From Hesseltinella vesiculosa (Eukaryota; Mucoromycota; Mucoromycetes; Mucorales; Cunninghamellaceae): 64,000 bases of DNA. Every line of letters starts with the position of its first letter. Positions within the stretch are counted from its first letter, which is position 1. Below the pieces are notes generated by a model. It made no database searches. It was not told the DNA's origin and saw nothing but the letters and a program-made list of their open reading frames with translations. Both the position numbers and the translations under genes were made by a program. This document shows positions 14,945-25,590 of this stretch, piece after piece. Location of the stretch: NCBI GenBank assembly GCA_002104935.1, contig MCGT01000002.1:310001-374000 (forward strand). Direction: 5' to 3'.

Positions 14945-15190
14945 AAAAAAAAATAGGAATCGCTGCATAACACCTTTGAGCTATTGGATCAGTGTGAAAT
15001 TTTGTAAAAATGTGCAAATGCATGAAGGATGATGACACTGGAAAAATCAGATCGATTGGTGAAGATTGCCCTGCCAACTTTTGAGTAGTTTCGTTTTGAC
15101 ATCTCCGATTCCCCAGCTTAAAAAAATGAAAAATCGGCCATTTTCGCCAGAGGACCCCCCAGGCGATCTGTTCAAAAAATCACAGCGAGA
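14945..15190 (-). repeat. Dispersed repeat family, copy A
   Basis: About 250 bp resembling two other segments of this window (37305-37545, minus; 55355-55630, plus). Shared blocks, read on the element strand: a GGGGTCCTC-like block followed by GGCCGATTTTTCA, then CAAAACGAAACT, then AGTTGGC-GGGCAA, CACCAATCGAT, TTCATGCATTTGC and finally a T-run. No terminal inverted repeats or target duplications were evident. No intact protein is encoded, although translated fragments of the copies still look alike. It could be a SINE- or MITE-like element or a decayed ORF. Confidence 0.65.
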
Positions 15191-16191
15191 TTTTTTTTTT
15201 GCCAACCAAAGCGTTTCAAACGCCGCCATTGCCTCCGTCCCTAATTGCTATTGATGCTGCCACAGGAGTGAAATTGACAATGTTAACTTAAAACAATGGA
15301 CACTTCATCAGATGCTTCCTGGTTAGAGCAAACTCATTACATGACCATCAGGCTAAGAAACTGGTTGGACTGGAAAGTCAAAAACAGGGCCAACGTTCCT
15401 CCAAGGACCGCCCAACGCTAACTGTCTTGCCTGAGCGACCTCTTCCCTCAAAACACACATAAATCATCCATGTTTGATGATGGGTAGAGAAGAACAAGCT
15501 GATGTGCTGTTGTTGTTTTTTGCATGGCCAAAATCGGACTTGAAAAAAATGGAAGAGGAGGTTGCAGAATTTTTAAACCCAGGGGCGATCAAATGCTGAA
15601 AAGTAAAAATTGGGGCTCGACCTTGAGGAAAGAGGATGAACGACTGATTGAGCCTCAAGTTTTCCCACCTGTCTGCTGAATAGAGGGGTGGATGAATGCT
15701 CAGTGTCCTCTACATCGATGCTGCAGAATCTGAAAATGGCCAGGTTTCAAGGATAATGTCTAATGATGTGCTTTGGGGATGACACTTGAAGAGATTTAGA
15801 TGTGCAACATTATAAGTATATTTTCTGACGCAAGTCACCAAGGCCAAGCCGATCTCGTGGTGTAAGATTAACGATTAAATAAGCAACCCTATCCTATTTA
15901 CTTGTATAGTATAATATCTCGGAGAGCAGTAAAAAATCAAGGAGGCAAACATTGATTTCATTCACATCATTTATTTCAATTGCCCCTTGTGGGTGAACAA
16001 AAAAGAGAGAGTGACGAGCTTTTCAATGTGTACTCCTTAATCTGCTTACCAAAATTGGCAATTTTCATGCCCCTTTTTTTCCCATTTCGTGATGCTTCCT
16101 TTTTAAAAAAAAAAAAGTCTTTCCTTTTCTTTTCATTCTTGCGCCCACTTTTTTTTCTTTTCTCTCTCTCTCCCTTTTTGCGTCTTGAAGC
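15191..16191. other. Intergenic: 5' flank of IML2-like gene
   Basis: AT-rich sequence with no convincing coding frame. The last 120 bp before the start at 16192 is a pyrimidine-rich tract (runs of T and CTCTCT), which is typical of fungal core promoters and 5' leaders. No specific operator was recognised. Confidence 0.5.
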
Positions 16192-19100
16192 ATGCTTGAG
16201 GAATCAGTTAGGTCGAGTTTCTCTACAGAAAGAGCCAGTAGCCGGCTTAGTTTGGATGATCTGACAATACCAAACTCGCCTCAGGCAGCTATATTGCAAA
16301 CACACGACGACATCTCCACTGACAGCGACTGTAGCAGTGTCCGGGACGACTGCTACGACTTACAGCTTGTGGTGCGTGCCTTGAGACAGACCGTTCATCA
16401 GCAGCGGCTAGAAGAAGATGCTTCTTTGCATTCAGCGCTAGAGCAGCATCAGCACCACCTTTTTTCGTACGATGCACCCCAGAATGACGATGATGACCAG
16501 TTTTCGGCTCCCACACCGCCTCTCGTTGATGAAAGCAGTGACGGTAGCATCACCACCCCTTGCTCTTCCACCACGCCTACCCATTCAAGCCCATTGGTTT
16601 TTGATTCTGGGATCTCTTCAGCAAATGGCGTCCAAATGCCTCAAAGCAACTTCACAGCCACCCCTGCCAACAACCTGACAGCAGCAGATCAAGAAGTGCA
16701 AGGTAAAGGAAGAGAAAAGGTGGTTTGGACTTATCCGTATGTTATATTGTAGACGAAACTGTTGCCACGGCCATTCATTATTTGTTTAGCAACCAATTCA
16801 TGAAAGCTAAACACTTATTGGAAAAGGAGGCCGCAACGTAGGTGCAAGCGAGAAAAAAAAATTATGGGTCGAAGCTCACTCTCTTTTTTTTTCCAGCGAT
16901 CCTTTACACTCCCTTGGCCTGGGTTCCATGCTATTTCTCAAAGGTAATCAAACGATCAGCGAGTTGAATGCCCATGGTTAACGCTTTTATCTTGTCCTGA
17001 TCCAGCCATCATGGTAGGACAAAAAAAATGAATGGATCAATGTGGCTCACCCCCTCGATTTTTAAAAGACAGACGAACCTGGAGCTCATCAAGAATGTCT
17101 GGACGCCTTGATGTACACTTACGATCTCACGGCGTCTCAATTAGAAGCCACAGTGCGACAGCATTCGATTTTTGGCCATTCTGTTTTTCAATACTTGCAT
17201 CATTGTTACTATTACCTTAAATGTGGCAACCAACACATCACCTCTCACCCATCACCCACCAATGCCGCCGAGGCTTACACGAGCAATGGGATCTTACGAG
17301 CCCATGTCATCAAGGCAGAGTGCTGCTTACAAATGGCAATCATTTATCTGATGCAAGGGTCTTATGTGGGCTACCTTCAGTGTGGTGTCAATCTTCGTCG
17401 AGGTAAAAGAGAGAAAGAAGACATTCGATTCAAAGCTGACGTTTTTTTTTTCGTCCTGTCAAAGCGTACAGCAGTTATTATTATGTGTGGCAGGAGCACC
17501 AAAGGATGGATCAAGTGCATTCAGATTTTTTAGATCAGGATACCCTGTCAGGATTGCAATTTGGGTAAGAAGACCTGATGGAGACGCCCCGACGAGAATG
17601 CTCATGATTCATTTTTTTATTCCACCCCCCCCCCCCCAAAAAAAAACAAGGATTGGCGCCATTCATTTGATTTTGGACGCATTACCACCCTCCATTCGAA
17701 GATTAGTATCCTCATTTACATGGAAACCTGAAAAGCCTCTTGGGTTTGCTCTTCTCCACCTTTGCAAGCAAAAAAATCGCATCCGATCACCCTGGGCCTC
17801 CTTGCTGTAAGATGCTGGCGAGGGAATCCTTACGCTGTGGCACTCACTCCTATTCATGACAAACAGGCTCCTGGCTTATTATACCACCTTGACCAGCTAT
17901 TGCCCTGAGATGTTAACAATGGAATATACCCAACCTGCCATTGAGGTATGAATTGATGAAAAGAGTGTCCTCCAAACTGACCGCCCCCCTTTTTTTCCAT
18001 CACTAGGTGCTTCTCGAGACGCAACAGCTGTACCCCCATTCAGCCCTGATATTGTTTTTCGCTGGACGAACATCAAGGCTGGGCAGTAACTTGACCTTGT
18101 CAACACAGTCCTTTTTGTATGCGATTGAGATCAGCAAGAGTGACTGGGCAGAGCAAGCCATGCACCACCTGTGCACATTCGAGATGACGTTCAATGCGAT
18201 GCTACAGTTGGATTGGGACTCTGCCATTGATCAGCTCGATGTTTTGCTGGATCAACAGTACTGGTCCCCCATGGTGCTGCATTATCTACGTGGTGCTAGC
18301 TTGGCGATGCGGGGACAGCAAACGGATGCCATCTTGGATTATGCCCATGTTCTCTCCATGGCAACCGCAGCCTCGACCTCGGTTCCGTTTTCGAAATCAG
18401 CGTTTTCATCACCGCCTGCGACAACACACGACCAGTCCCTCGTTGACCTACAGCAGTACGTGATCAAAAAAGTGCAGTTCTTTGAGCAGTCGGGTTATCA
18501 GGACTGCGGGCTCTCACTGGCAGCCTTGGAATATGTGGCGATTATGGATGGTTTCACTTGGATGGCTGCGCCTTCCTTGGACGAGTGCCATACTCTGGTT
18601 GATCGTTGTTTGGAGCAGATCATGGAAATGCAGCAATTAGAATACATGATCCGGAAACGGGAAATTGACCCTGAGACACCTCTGTCGACCTTTGTTGATC
18701 AGCGTGCAGCTCTACTCTGGCTCAAGGCTACTTTGCTCAATGTTGCCGGTCGGTATGAAGAAGCTATCCCGCATGTGAATTGGATTGTTGATCACTCTGA
18801 TGACATTGAAGTGGACCGATGGCTGCTGCCGTTCACCTATTGGTATGCAATGGAATGCTGAAAGGAAAGCAGAGCCGCTCATTTTTTTTTTTTTTACCTA
18901 GGCAAGCTGGTCTGATTGCATGGCATATGGACAACCGCACCCATGCTCGACAATTGTGGGAGCAAGCGTGCTGCTACAAACATTATCCTTTTGAAACTCG
19001 CTTGACCATGGTAAGAGAAAGAAAAAATATAGCCTAGTCAATGGCCGCGCGTGATCTCAAGCTTGTGTCTCCTCTTTAGAAAATCCATCTGGCGCTGCAA

Positions 19101-19196
19101 AAAGCTGATCAACTGGGCGTGCCGAGCACTCGAAAACTGCCTGCGTCAGTGCGATCGACAAAATTTCAATACGTGTCCTTAGCGACTTTGTTTTAG
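16192..19196 (+). CDS. IML2/TTC39-family TPR protein
   Basis: Member of the outer-membrane protein Iml2 / tetratricopeptide repeat 39 family. Yeast Iml2 is linked to inclusion-body clearance via lipid droplets. Eleven exons restore one frame of 793 codons: 16192-16702, 16753-16837, 16897-16943, 17006-17013, 17069-17402, 17465-17564, 17651-17806, 17867-17945, 18007-18842, 18902-19010, 19080-19196. The N-terminal ~170 residues are acidic, Ser/Thr-rich and probably disordered. The family core begins in exon 2 (sets of paired helices; motifs such as GSMLFLKAIM and YLRGASLAMRG). The fourth exon is only 8 nt (CCATCATG), framed by AG and GT; leaving it out breaks the frame, so it is probably real. 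No transmembrane segment is obvious. The family assignment rests on the helical pattern and is fairly confident; the role is inferred. Confidence 0.8.
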
Positions 19197-19630
19197 AACG
19201 AAAATGTATTCTTATTTAATAGACCCAAATGTCTCCACAGCTATGGGATATGATACAAAATGGAACGTATGGAGGCAAACGGGCACACCGAGCTTCAGGG
19301 GCGGCTCTTTCTTGTTTTTTCCCTCGATGGCCAAGGCATCACGCCTCGTTGTTGCCAGAGGAGTGATAAATTCGCAGTACGTTCTACCTACTTACTCTAC
19401 TCTTCAGCCATCATTGTTCGACAAGCTTGCTCTTTTTTTTTTTTTTTCAATATGCCACTCGTTTGTGTTTGAAAAGACTTCATGCAGTTCTAAAAAAGGA
19501 AATGCACGTGTTTGCTCGTCTCCTTAGGTGATTTTTCTTTTTTTTTGTTTTTGCTCCTTTTTTTTTGTCTATTCTTCACAGTTCACCGTAATTTTGAGCT
19601 AACTGAACGCCAAACCGTTTTTACTTTAAC
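19197..19630. other. Intergenic: IML2-like 3' end / alpha-tubulin promoter
   Basis: 434 bp with several long T-runs (about 19432-19447, 19536-19566) ahead of the alpha-tubulin start. It probably holds the IML2-like terminator and the tubulin promoter. No conserved reading frame was seen. Confidence 0.5.
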
Positions 19631-21352
19631 ATGAGAGAAATCATTAGTGTCCACGTCGGTCAAGTAAGACATTCCTGCATGACGAATGAAAACACGCTTT
19701 GTCGAGAGGCTCATGATCTTTTTCCATAACAATTGTTAGGCTGGTGTCCAAATCGGTAACGCTTGCTGGGAACTTGTAAATGTTAAAAATGAGTAAAGAA
19801 ACAAGGCAAGACTAACAGCCATTTGTATAGTATTGCATGGAACATGGCATTGAAGCTGATGGTCGTATTCCTGGCGAACGCGGTATGGTTGACCACTCTT
19901 TCAGCACGTTCTTCAGTGAAACCAGCTCTGGCAAGCACGTGCCTCGCAATGTCTTTGTTGATTTAGAACCCACTGTTGTGGACGAAGTGCGAACGGGTCC
20001 CTATCGCCAACTGTTCCATCCTGGTAAGATTTCACCCCCTTTCACTTTTTGAACGTCTCTCCTGGCCCCCTGACTTTTATTTTTTATTGTGCCGCCCCTC
20101 TACTCGGATCCCTCCATCCCTTTGGCGTTTTTTATTTGTTTGTTTTTTTGTTTGCGTGTCAACGAGTATTCATTTTTTTTAATAGAGCAACTGATCACGG
20201 GCAAGGAAGATGCTGCCAACAACTACGCTCGCGGTCACTACACTGTTGGGAAGGAATTGGTCGACGTTGTACTTGATCGCGTGCGCAGACTGGCTGACAA
20301 CTGCTCTGGGCTGCAAGGTTTCTTGGTATTCCATTCGTTTGGTGGGGGTACTGGCTCTGGCTTTGGTGCTCTGCTGATGGAGCGCTTGTCGATGGACTAT
20401 GGCAAGAAGTCCAAGCTGGAGTTTTCTGTCTATCCTGCTCCTCAATTGTCAACAGGCGTAGTTGAGCCTTACAACTCGATCTTGACGACCCATACCACCT
20501 TGGAGCACTCTGACTGTGCCTTTATGGTTGACAATGAAGCCATCTATGACATCTGTCGTCGCAATCTGGACATTGAGCGACCCACCTACGTCAATCTGAA
20601 CCGTTTGATCGCGCAAGTCGTGTCATCGATCACTGCCTCACTTCGCTTTGACGGTTCCTTAAACGTCGATCTGAATGAGTTCCAAACCAACTTGGTGCCG
20701 TACCCTCGTATCCACTTCCCTCTGGTCACCTATGCCCCGATCATCTCGGCAGCCAAGGCTTACCACGAACAAATGTCGGTGCCTGAAATCACCTACTCCT
20801 GCTTTGAGCCTAACAATCAAATGGTCAAGTGCGACCCTCGCAATGGCAAGTATATGGCCTGTTGTTTGCTGTATCGTGGCGATGTTGTTCCCAAAGACAC
20901 CAATGCTGCCATTGCCACCATCAAGACCAAACGCACCATTCAATTTGTTGATTGGTGCCCTACAGGTTTCAAGGTACAAAAAAAAAAAAAAAAAAAAAAA
21001 AACCGAGATGGGATGGAAGAGTAAAGTCCACTGCTCACATTTTTTTTATCAGGTGGGTATCAACCACCAACGTCCTAGTGTTGTACCTGGTGGCGATCTG
21101 GCTGAGGTACAACGGGCAGTCTGTATGTTGTCCAATACCACGGCCATTGCTGAAGCCTGGGCCCGCCTGGACCACAAGTTTGATTTGATGTATGCCAAGC
21201 GTGCCTTTGTTCACTGGTATGTAGGCGAAGGCATGGAAGAAGGTGAATTTTCGGAAGCCCGAGAAGACTTGGCTGCTCTCGAAAAGGATTATGAAGAAGT
21301 TGGCTGTGACAGCTTGGGTGACTCTGAAATCGAAGCCGAAGAAGATTACTAG
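19631..21352 (+). CDS. TUB1: Alpha-tubulin
   Basis: Alpha subunit of the tubulin heterodimer that polymerises into microtubules. Five exons (19631-19663, 19741-19776, 19831-20023, 20186-20973, 21053-21352) give exactly 449 residues, the usual length. It starts with [17 protein letters not shown], the autoregulatory MRE-type start of tubulins, carries the GTP-binding GGGTGSG glycine loop in exon 4, and ends in EEDY, the C-terminal Tyr used in detyrosination. The position equivalent to Lys40, the lumenal acetylation site, is Arg in a slightly shortened loop, so this isoform would not be acetylated there. Introns interrupt the 5' end densely, as in many fungal tubulin genes. It is transcribed towards the URI-like gene, with only 145 bp between the stop codons. 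Confidence 0.97.
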
Positions 21353-21384
21353 GCTTTCAAACCCTTTTTGAACCAAGAGCTGGA

Positions 21385-21385
<1 letters not shown>

Positions 21386-21419
<34 letters not shown>

Positions 21420-21421
21420 TA
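21386..21421. terminator. Poly-T/poly-A tract between convergent genes
   Basis: A run of about 16 T directly followed by about 18 A (with a final T) lies between the alpha-tubulin stop (21352) and the URI-like stop (21498, opposite strand). Each strand therefore offers a T-run followed by an A-run in the 3' flank. A shared bidirectional 3'-end region is inferred; no canonical polyadenylation site was mapped. Confidence 0.4.
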
Positions 21422-21497
21422 ACTAAATAAACTACAGAATGTATTGGGATGAGATGATTGGGTTTTTAAAAAGATGCAAAGCGAATGAGGGAAAATG

Positions 21498-23931
21498 CTA
21501 ATAGGTGGGATATTGGTCTTGTGTAGAGGCAGCTGCGTTCAATCGGGTAGCCTTGAATCTTGAAATTTTTCTAGGCTTTTCCTCTGGTTGTTCAGCTTCC
21601 TGTTCCTTTTCATCTTTCTTCTTTTCGTTGCTTGGCAGGGGCAGTTCATCATCAAAGACCTAAATCAAAAATAATGTAAAAATGAAAAAAAAGGGGGTCA
21701 GCGTGTTCATTTCTGTTTCTGTTGCTTACCTCCAGATCCGAGGATTTGGGCTCCGCAGAGAGTTTGCCCATGGCAGCCAGCATGCTGATGCGCTGTTGTT
21801 GATACTTGGCTTTAATCTAAAACGGTGAAGACGGCGTTAGAGGGGACCCTCCATGTCCTATGTTTACCTCTCGAAGATCCATGTCATCTTCCACTTGATC
21901 CAGATCAGGCGATTCAGTATCGCGTTCCAGCACGGCACCGCGCATGACGTTGCTATCCATATTTGACCGAGGCTTGAGAAGGGCGGGTGGCATGGTTGGG
22001 ACAGCCGGGGCTTCGGTGGGCATGGTGTGGCGAATAAACATGTCATCGTCGTTGGAGGGCGTGTACAGTGGTTCCGACGAAGGAAGGTCTCGGATCAGGT
22101 CGTTGAGGTCCACCAGGGTAGGGCCATTCGTCTCCAAGGGCAGGCCTGGGAACCCATCGTCCTCCACTTCAAACGATTGGGTGCTAAGGATGGCGTTGAC
22201 GATATCCGAGGGCGAGCTGAAAGAGCGCTGTGGAGAAGGGGCAGTGGCTTCCTTTTTCATGGGTGCCTCATAGGTATCATGAGGCTCGTCCAAGGGAGCG
22301 GAGTGATAACCATGTTCACGCACGTTGGTCGTGGTGTCCCAGGTGACCGTTTTCCTTTGTGGAGTAGCGCTTTCCATTGGCAGTGACGGCTTTGAAGGCA
22401 GCTTGTTGGTAGGCTCGTCGATGGGCACAGCGGAAGCTTTTTGCAGGCGAGTAGGATGGACGGTGCTCTTGGGCGTTGTGTTGGTGGTGCGCATGCGTTG
22501 TTGTTCCTGGAATTGTTTGAACCGAGACGTTTTTTTCTTTTCCGCTGGAGGGCCCTCGGGCTCAGGGATGGTATGGCTGGGTGCGGGCACAGGCTCCGAA
22601 GGAGGGGTGGGTATCGATGCAATGACGGGAGGTTGATGTTGCTGCCGTTGAGCACGTCGCTGGCGGGCAGCTTCAACGTTGACTTTGAATACGGGCTTCT
22701 TGCTGGGCACAGTGGCGTCGTCGGGTAGGCCCTTTTCCATCATTTGTTGTTTGAAGCGAGAAACCTTGGGTTTGGTGGGAGGTGTTTGCTGGGTGGCAGG
22801 GCTGGCAGGCACTTGAACAGCGGGTACCTCCTGCAGACATTCCTTGACGCTGGTTTGGAGAGCGCTTTTGAGCTTGGGCACAGACCGTGCAAGGGCCGGG
22901 TCCAGCTCGTCAGACAGCAGTGAAGAAGTGGCAGGAGGCTGAGCCATGTCCTTTTGTTCATCTCGATCGTCATGCACTGTCAGATCCTCTTCGTCGACAA
23001 TGCCTTGTGTAGCATATTCTTCGTCATCGTCAAATAGGTCATCGGCAAGCGCCGTATCGTACTGAGCGTCGTCGTCGTCATCGTCACTCTGATCCTTTCC
23101 GTGTTTTGCTGGGGTGACGGGGGATTCGTAAAACGAGAGCTGCTCTTCCATGAGGTCTTGCTCTTGTTGACGCATTTCGGCTTCCTCTTCGCGCTCCAAG
23201 TCGTCCAACATGGCCATGAGTCGTTGGTGGTCGTCATCAGCAGCATTGGAGGCAGTTGCTTTGGGCGGAGGCGTGAGAGGTGGCTGCTCGATGCACTGAT
23301 CTTGTTGAGGCGGCGATGGGACAGGGATTTGGCGGATAGAGGCAGGGTCGCCGCCCACAGGTATCAGCGTCGGCTGTTGGTCGCTGTCAAGGGGCTCGCG
23401 GATTTCCATAATGGGCAGACCTTCGTCGTTGAGACTTTCGTTGGAGGGAAACAAGATATCCTTGGCCGAGGTCGACTTGGCAAGCAATGCATTGTACTGG
23501 GCTTCCATAATACGATAATGTTCATCGACCACTTCATGACCAAACAGTGGGGTTAGGATCGGCTTTCATGAATGGAAATGTTACCTTGCTGACGAGCCAT
23601 GGCCATTTCTTTTGCTTGCTTGGCAGATCGTTCGGCGTAGTACTGGTCACCCAGATGAACGAGGATTTCGTTGGTGTGGATAAGTTTGCCGGGCATAAAT
23701 GCAAGTTTACCAAACGGGATCTGGAAGACAAAGGCGCATTAGGAAAGAGAAGACGACGTCTAGGGAAATTACCATGGCTGGTCGGGAGCACTGGTCGGGA
23801 AGGGTGTCCAAGGTGGTGGCGAGATCGCTGTAGTCTTTACTGAATTGTTTCCATTTTTCAAGCTTGGACTCTAGCTGTTTTTTTGATTGGTCAATGTGGT
23901 TGGACCACTGGTTGAATTGTTTCGAGTCCAT
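21498..23931 (-). CDS. URI1: URI1/Bud27-like unconventional prefoldin
   Basis: Unconventional prefoldin RPB5 interactor, which acts with prefoldin-like partners in RNA polymerase assembly and TOR-linked translation control. Five exons (23931-23773, 23720-23585, 23531-21868, 21816-21730, 21659-21498) encode 735 residues. The first ~110 residues form the prefoldin-alpha domain: coiled coil, then the signature IPFGKLAFMPG, then HTNEILVHLGDQYYAERSAKQA-like sequence. The long middle part is acidic and Pro/Gln-rich, probably disordered. SRFK motifs of the URI-box type occur at least twice (VSRFKQQ, TSRFKQF), and ISRFK near the C-terminus looks like another. The start at 23931 is the first Met before the coiled coil, but a polypyrimidine-AG (TTTCTTAG) about 15 nt upstream leaves open an extra 5' exon. 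Confidence 0.85.
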
Positions 23932-24406
23932 GAAGAAGGACGGCAGACTAAGAAAAAAAGGAGAGCAAAAAGGCGCGAAGAGGGAAACCGATGATCAGCC
24001 AGTCACAAGCCACTTTGAGAGCAGACACCCTCACAAAATTTTTCCCTTAAAAAGGTCAGTCTCTCTTTTTTTTTTCTTTTGTTTCCTTTTTTATTCCTTC
24101 CTTCCCTTTTCGAAAAGGAACTGCCCTTTTTTTTCATACTCACTGACACGTTACTTTTTTCATAATGATGTAAGCACAGCTCCTTCCCTTCTTTGTCTCC
24201 ATCTAAAATAGATCTCGACATTTTATCCTCCTCCCACCCTTTTTATTTAGATTGTTCTTTTTTTAAAATGCCTTGGCAAAAAAGTCATTTCCTTGCACTG
24301 ACGTTTTTTATTTATTTATTTTTAATTCATTGTTTGAAATGAAAAAAGGGCCAAAGAGGAAAATGAAGCTATTGGTCAAGTGCCTGTTGGTACCATTGTA
24401 GGTGGT
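23932..24406. promoter_or_regulatory. Divergent promoter region, URI1 / MADS gene
   Basis: About 475 bp between the divergent URI-like and MADS-box starts, rich in T-runs (24061-24095, 24304-24325). From 24338 to the chosen MADS start the MADS frame is open and reads protein-like (EENEAIGQVPVG) but contains no ATG. A spliced 5' exon for the MADS gene may therefore lie in this interval. No specific factor site was identified. Confidence 0.45.
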
Positions 24407-25245
24407 ATGGATTCAGATGGTGACGATTCAACAGAAGCTCCTCGCAAACGCAACAGCGGTCGACGCAAAATCAAGATCGAATATATTGAAGATAAGAATC
24501 GTCGTCATATTACTTTTTCCAAACGCAAGGCTGGTATCATGAAGAAGGTAAAGGATTTCTGATGATAAAGACAGAACTCAGTTTGGATTCTTCAGGCCTA
24601 CGAGCTTTCGACGTTGACTGGCACCCAAGTCCTGTTGTTGGTGGTGAGTGAAACTGGTTTGGTATACACATTTACCACTGTCAAGTTGCAGCCTATTGTG
24701 ACCAAACCCGAAGGCAAAAGTCTGATCCAAGCATGCCTGAACGCGCCTGATCCTGGTATGGAAGGTCAAGGAGGTGCTTTGGTAAGTTTATTCAGAAATG
24801 AACAGCTTCCCATTTTTGGAGAAGCTTTTTCCTTTGAAGAAAAAATTGATTTGGGGAGTTGTGGGGGGCAGTGAAAAAAAAGAAAAAAAAAAGGCTGTGT
24901 GTCGTCGTACAAGAAAAAATTGACCATGTGGGTTCTAACTTTTAGGAAGAAGATGCTGGTAGTGAAGGCTCTCAAAACAAGGCTAGCGCTGAACAACATG
25001 TGACCTCGCCCAAGCAAGAAGCTGCCGTGTCGCCCTCGATGGCTCGACAGCCTGTTCCTGTTGGCCATTCCAGCTATCCTCAACAACCTTACCCTGGCCA
25101 ACAAATGCCTCCTATGCCTCATTACCAACAAGGTTACCCCTATGGTGTTCCCCCTCAGCAGCAACAACAGCAGCAACAACCATACCCCGCGCATCAGTAC
25201 AACCAAATGCCTTACTACCAAGGCCAGCCTCCTCGCAAAAACTAG
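24407..25245 (+). CDS. MCM1: MADS-box transcription factor, MCM1/SRF-like
   Basis: DNA-binding regulator of the SRF/MCM1 class, which binds CArG-type sites as a dimer with cofactors. Three exons (24407-24547, 24596-24781, 24946-25245) give 208 residues from the first in-frame Met. The MADS domain runs from about residue 16 (GRRKIKIEYIEDKNRRHITFSKR, slightly abbreviated here as GRRKIKIEYI...) through AGIMKKAYELSTLTG and the SAM extension ending near LIQACLNAPD, all very close to yeast Mcm1. The C-terminus is Gln/Pro/Tyr-rich with a run of eight or more Gln, a likely activation domain. The true N-terminus is uncertain because the frame is open for 69 nt upstream without an ATG. Confidence 0.9.
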
Positions 25246-25416
25246 GTCTCATCTTTTCTTTCCTTGTAAAATCAAAATAACCAAAGAAAAAACCAATAAA
25301 AACATGAAATACGTTGTTCTTATGCTCTTGTCTGCAAAATCATGTCCGCACCCATTCTTCATCCACCCATGCGAAAAAAAAAAAAAGACGCCAGCGGTGC
25401 ACAGGAAACAAACCAC

Positions 25417-25423
25417 TGACTCA
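25417..25423 (+). promoter_or_regulatory. TGACTCA, Gcn4/CpcA-type site
   Basis: A perfect TGACTCA heptamer lies 168-174 bp upstream of the tryptophan synthase ATG. In fungi this is the core site for the general amino-acid-control factor Gcn4/CpcA, and TRP genes are classic targets. A working site is inferred from motif and position. Confidence 0.6.
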
Positions 25424-25522
25424 AAAAACAGCACCCGTGCTGTGATTGGCTGGAGCGGATTTGGTTATGGTAAGTCCTGTTTCCGCTGTCATGACACATC
25501 GTTTTTTCTTTCACCGTTCGCA

Positions 25523-25528
25523 TATAAA
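25523..25528 (+). promoter_or_regulatory. TATA box of TRP5
   Basis: TATAAA within CATATAAAAG, 63-68 bp upstream of the start codon, followed by a CT-rich tract. Confidence 0.55.
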
Positions 25529-25590
25529 AGAAACCACACCTTTTCTCTTTCTTTTTCTTTTTCTTTTCACCTCACTTTTTACCTTGCATC

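Larger units (their letters stand above)
25246..25590. other. Intergenic: MADS 3' flank and TRP5 promoter
   Basis: The first part contains AATAAA-like A-rich sequence suited to 3'-end formation. The second part carries a TGACTCA element (25417-25423), an ATTGG (reverse CCAAT) at about 25444 and a TATAAA box (25523-25528), followed by a CT-rich leader up to the ATG at 25591. Confidence 0.6.
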
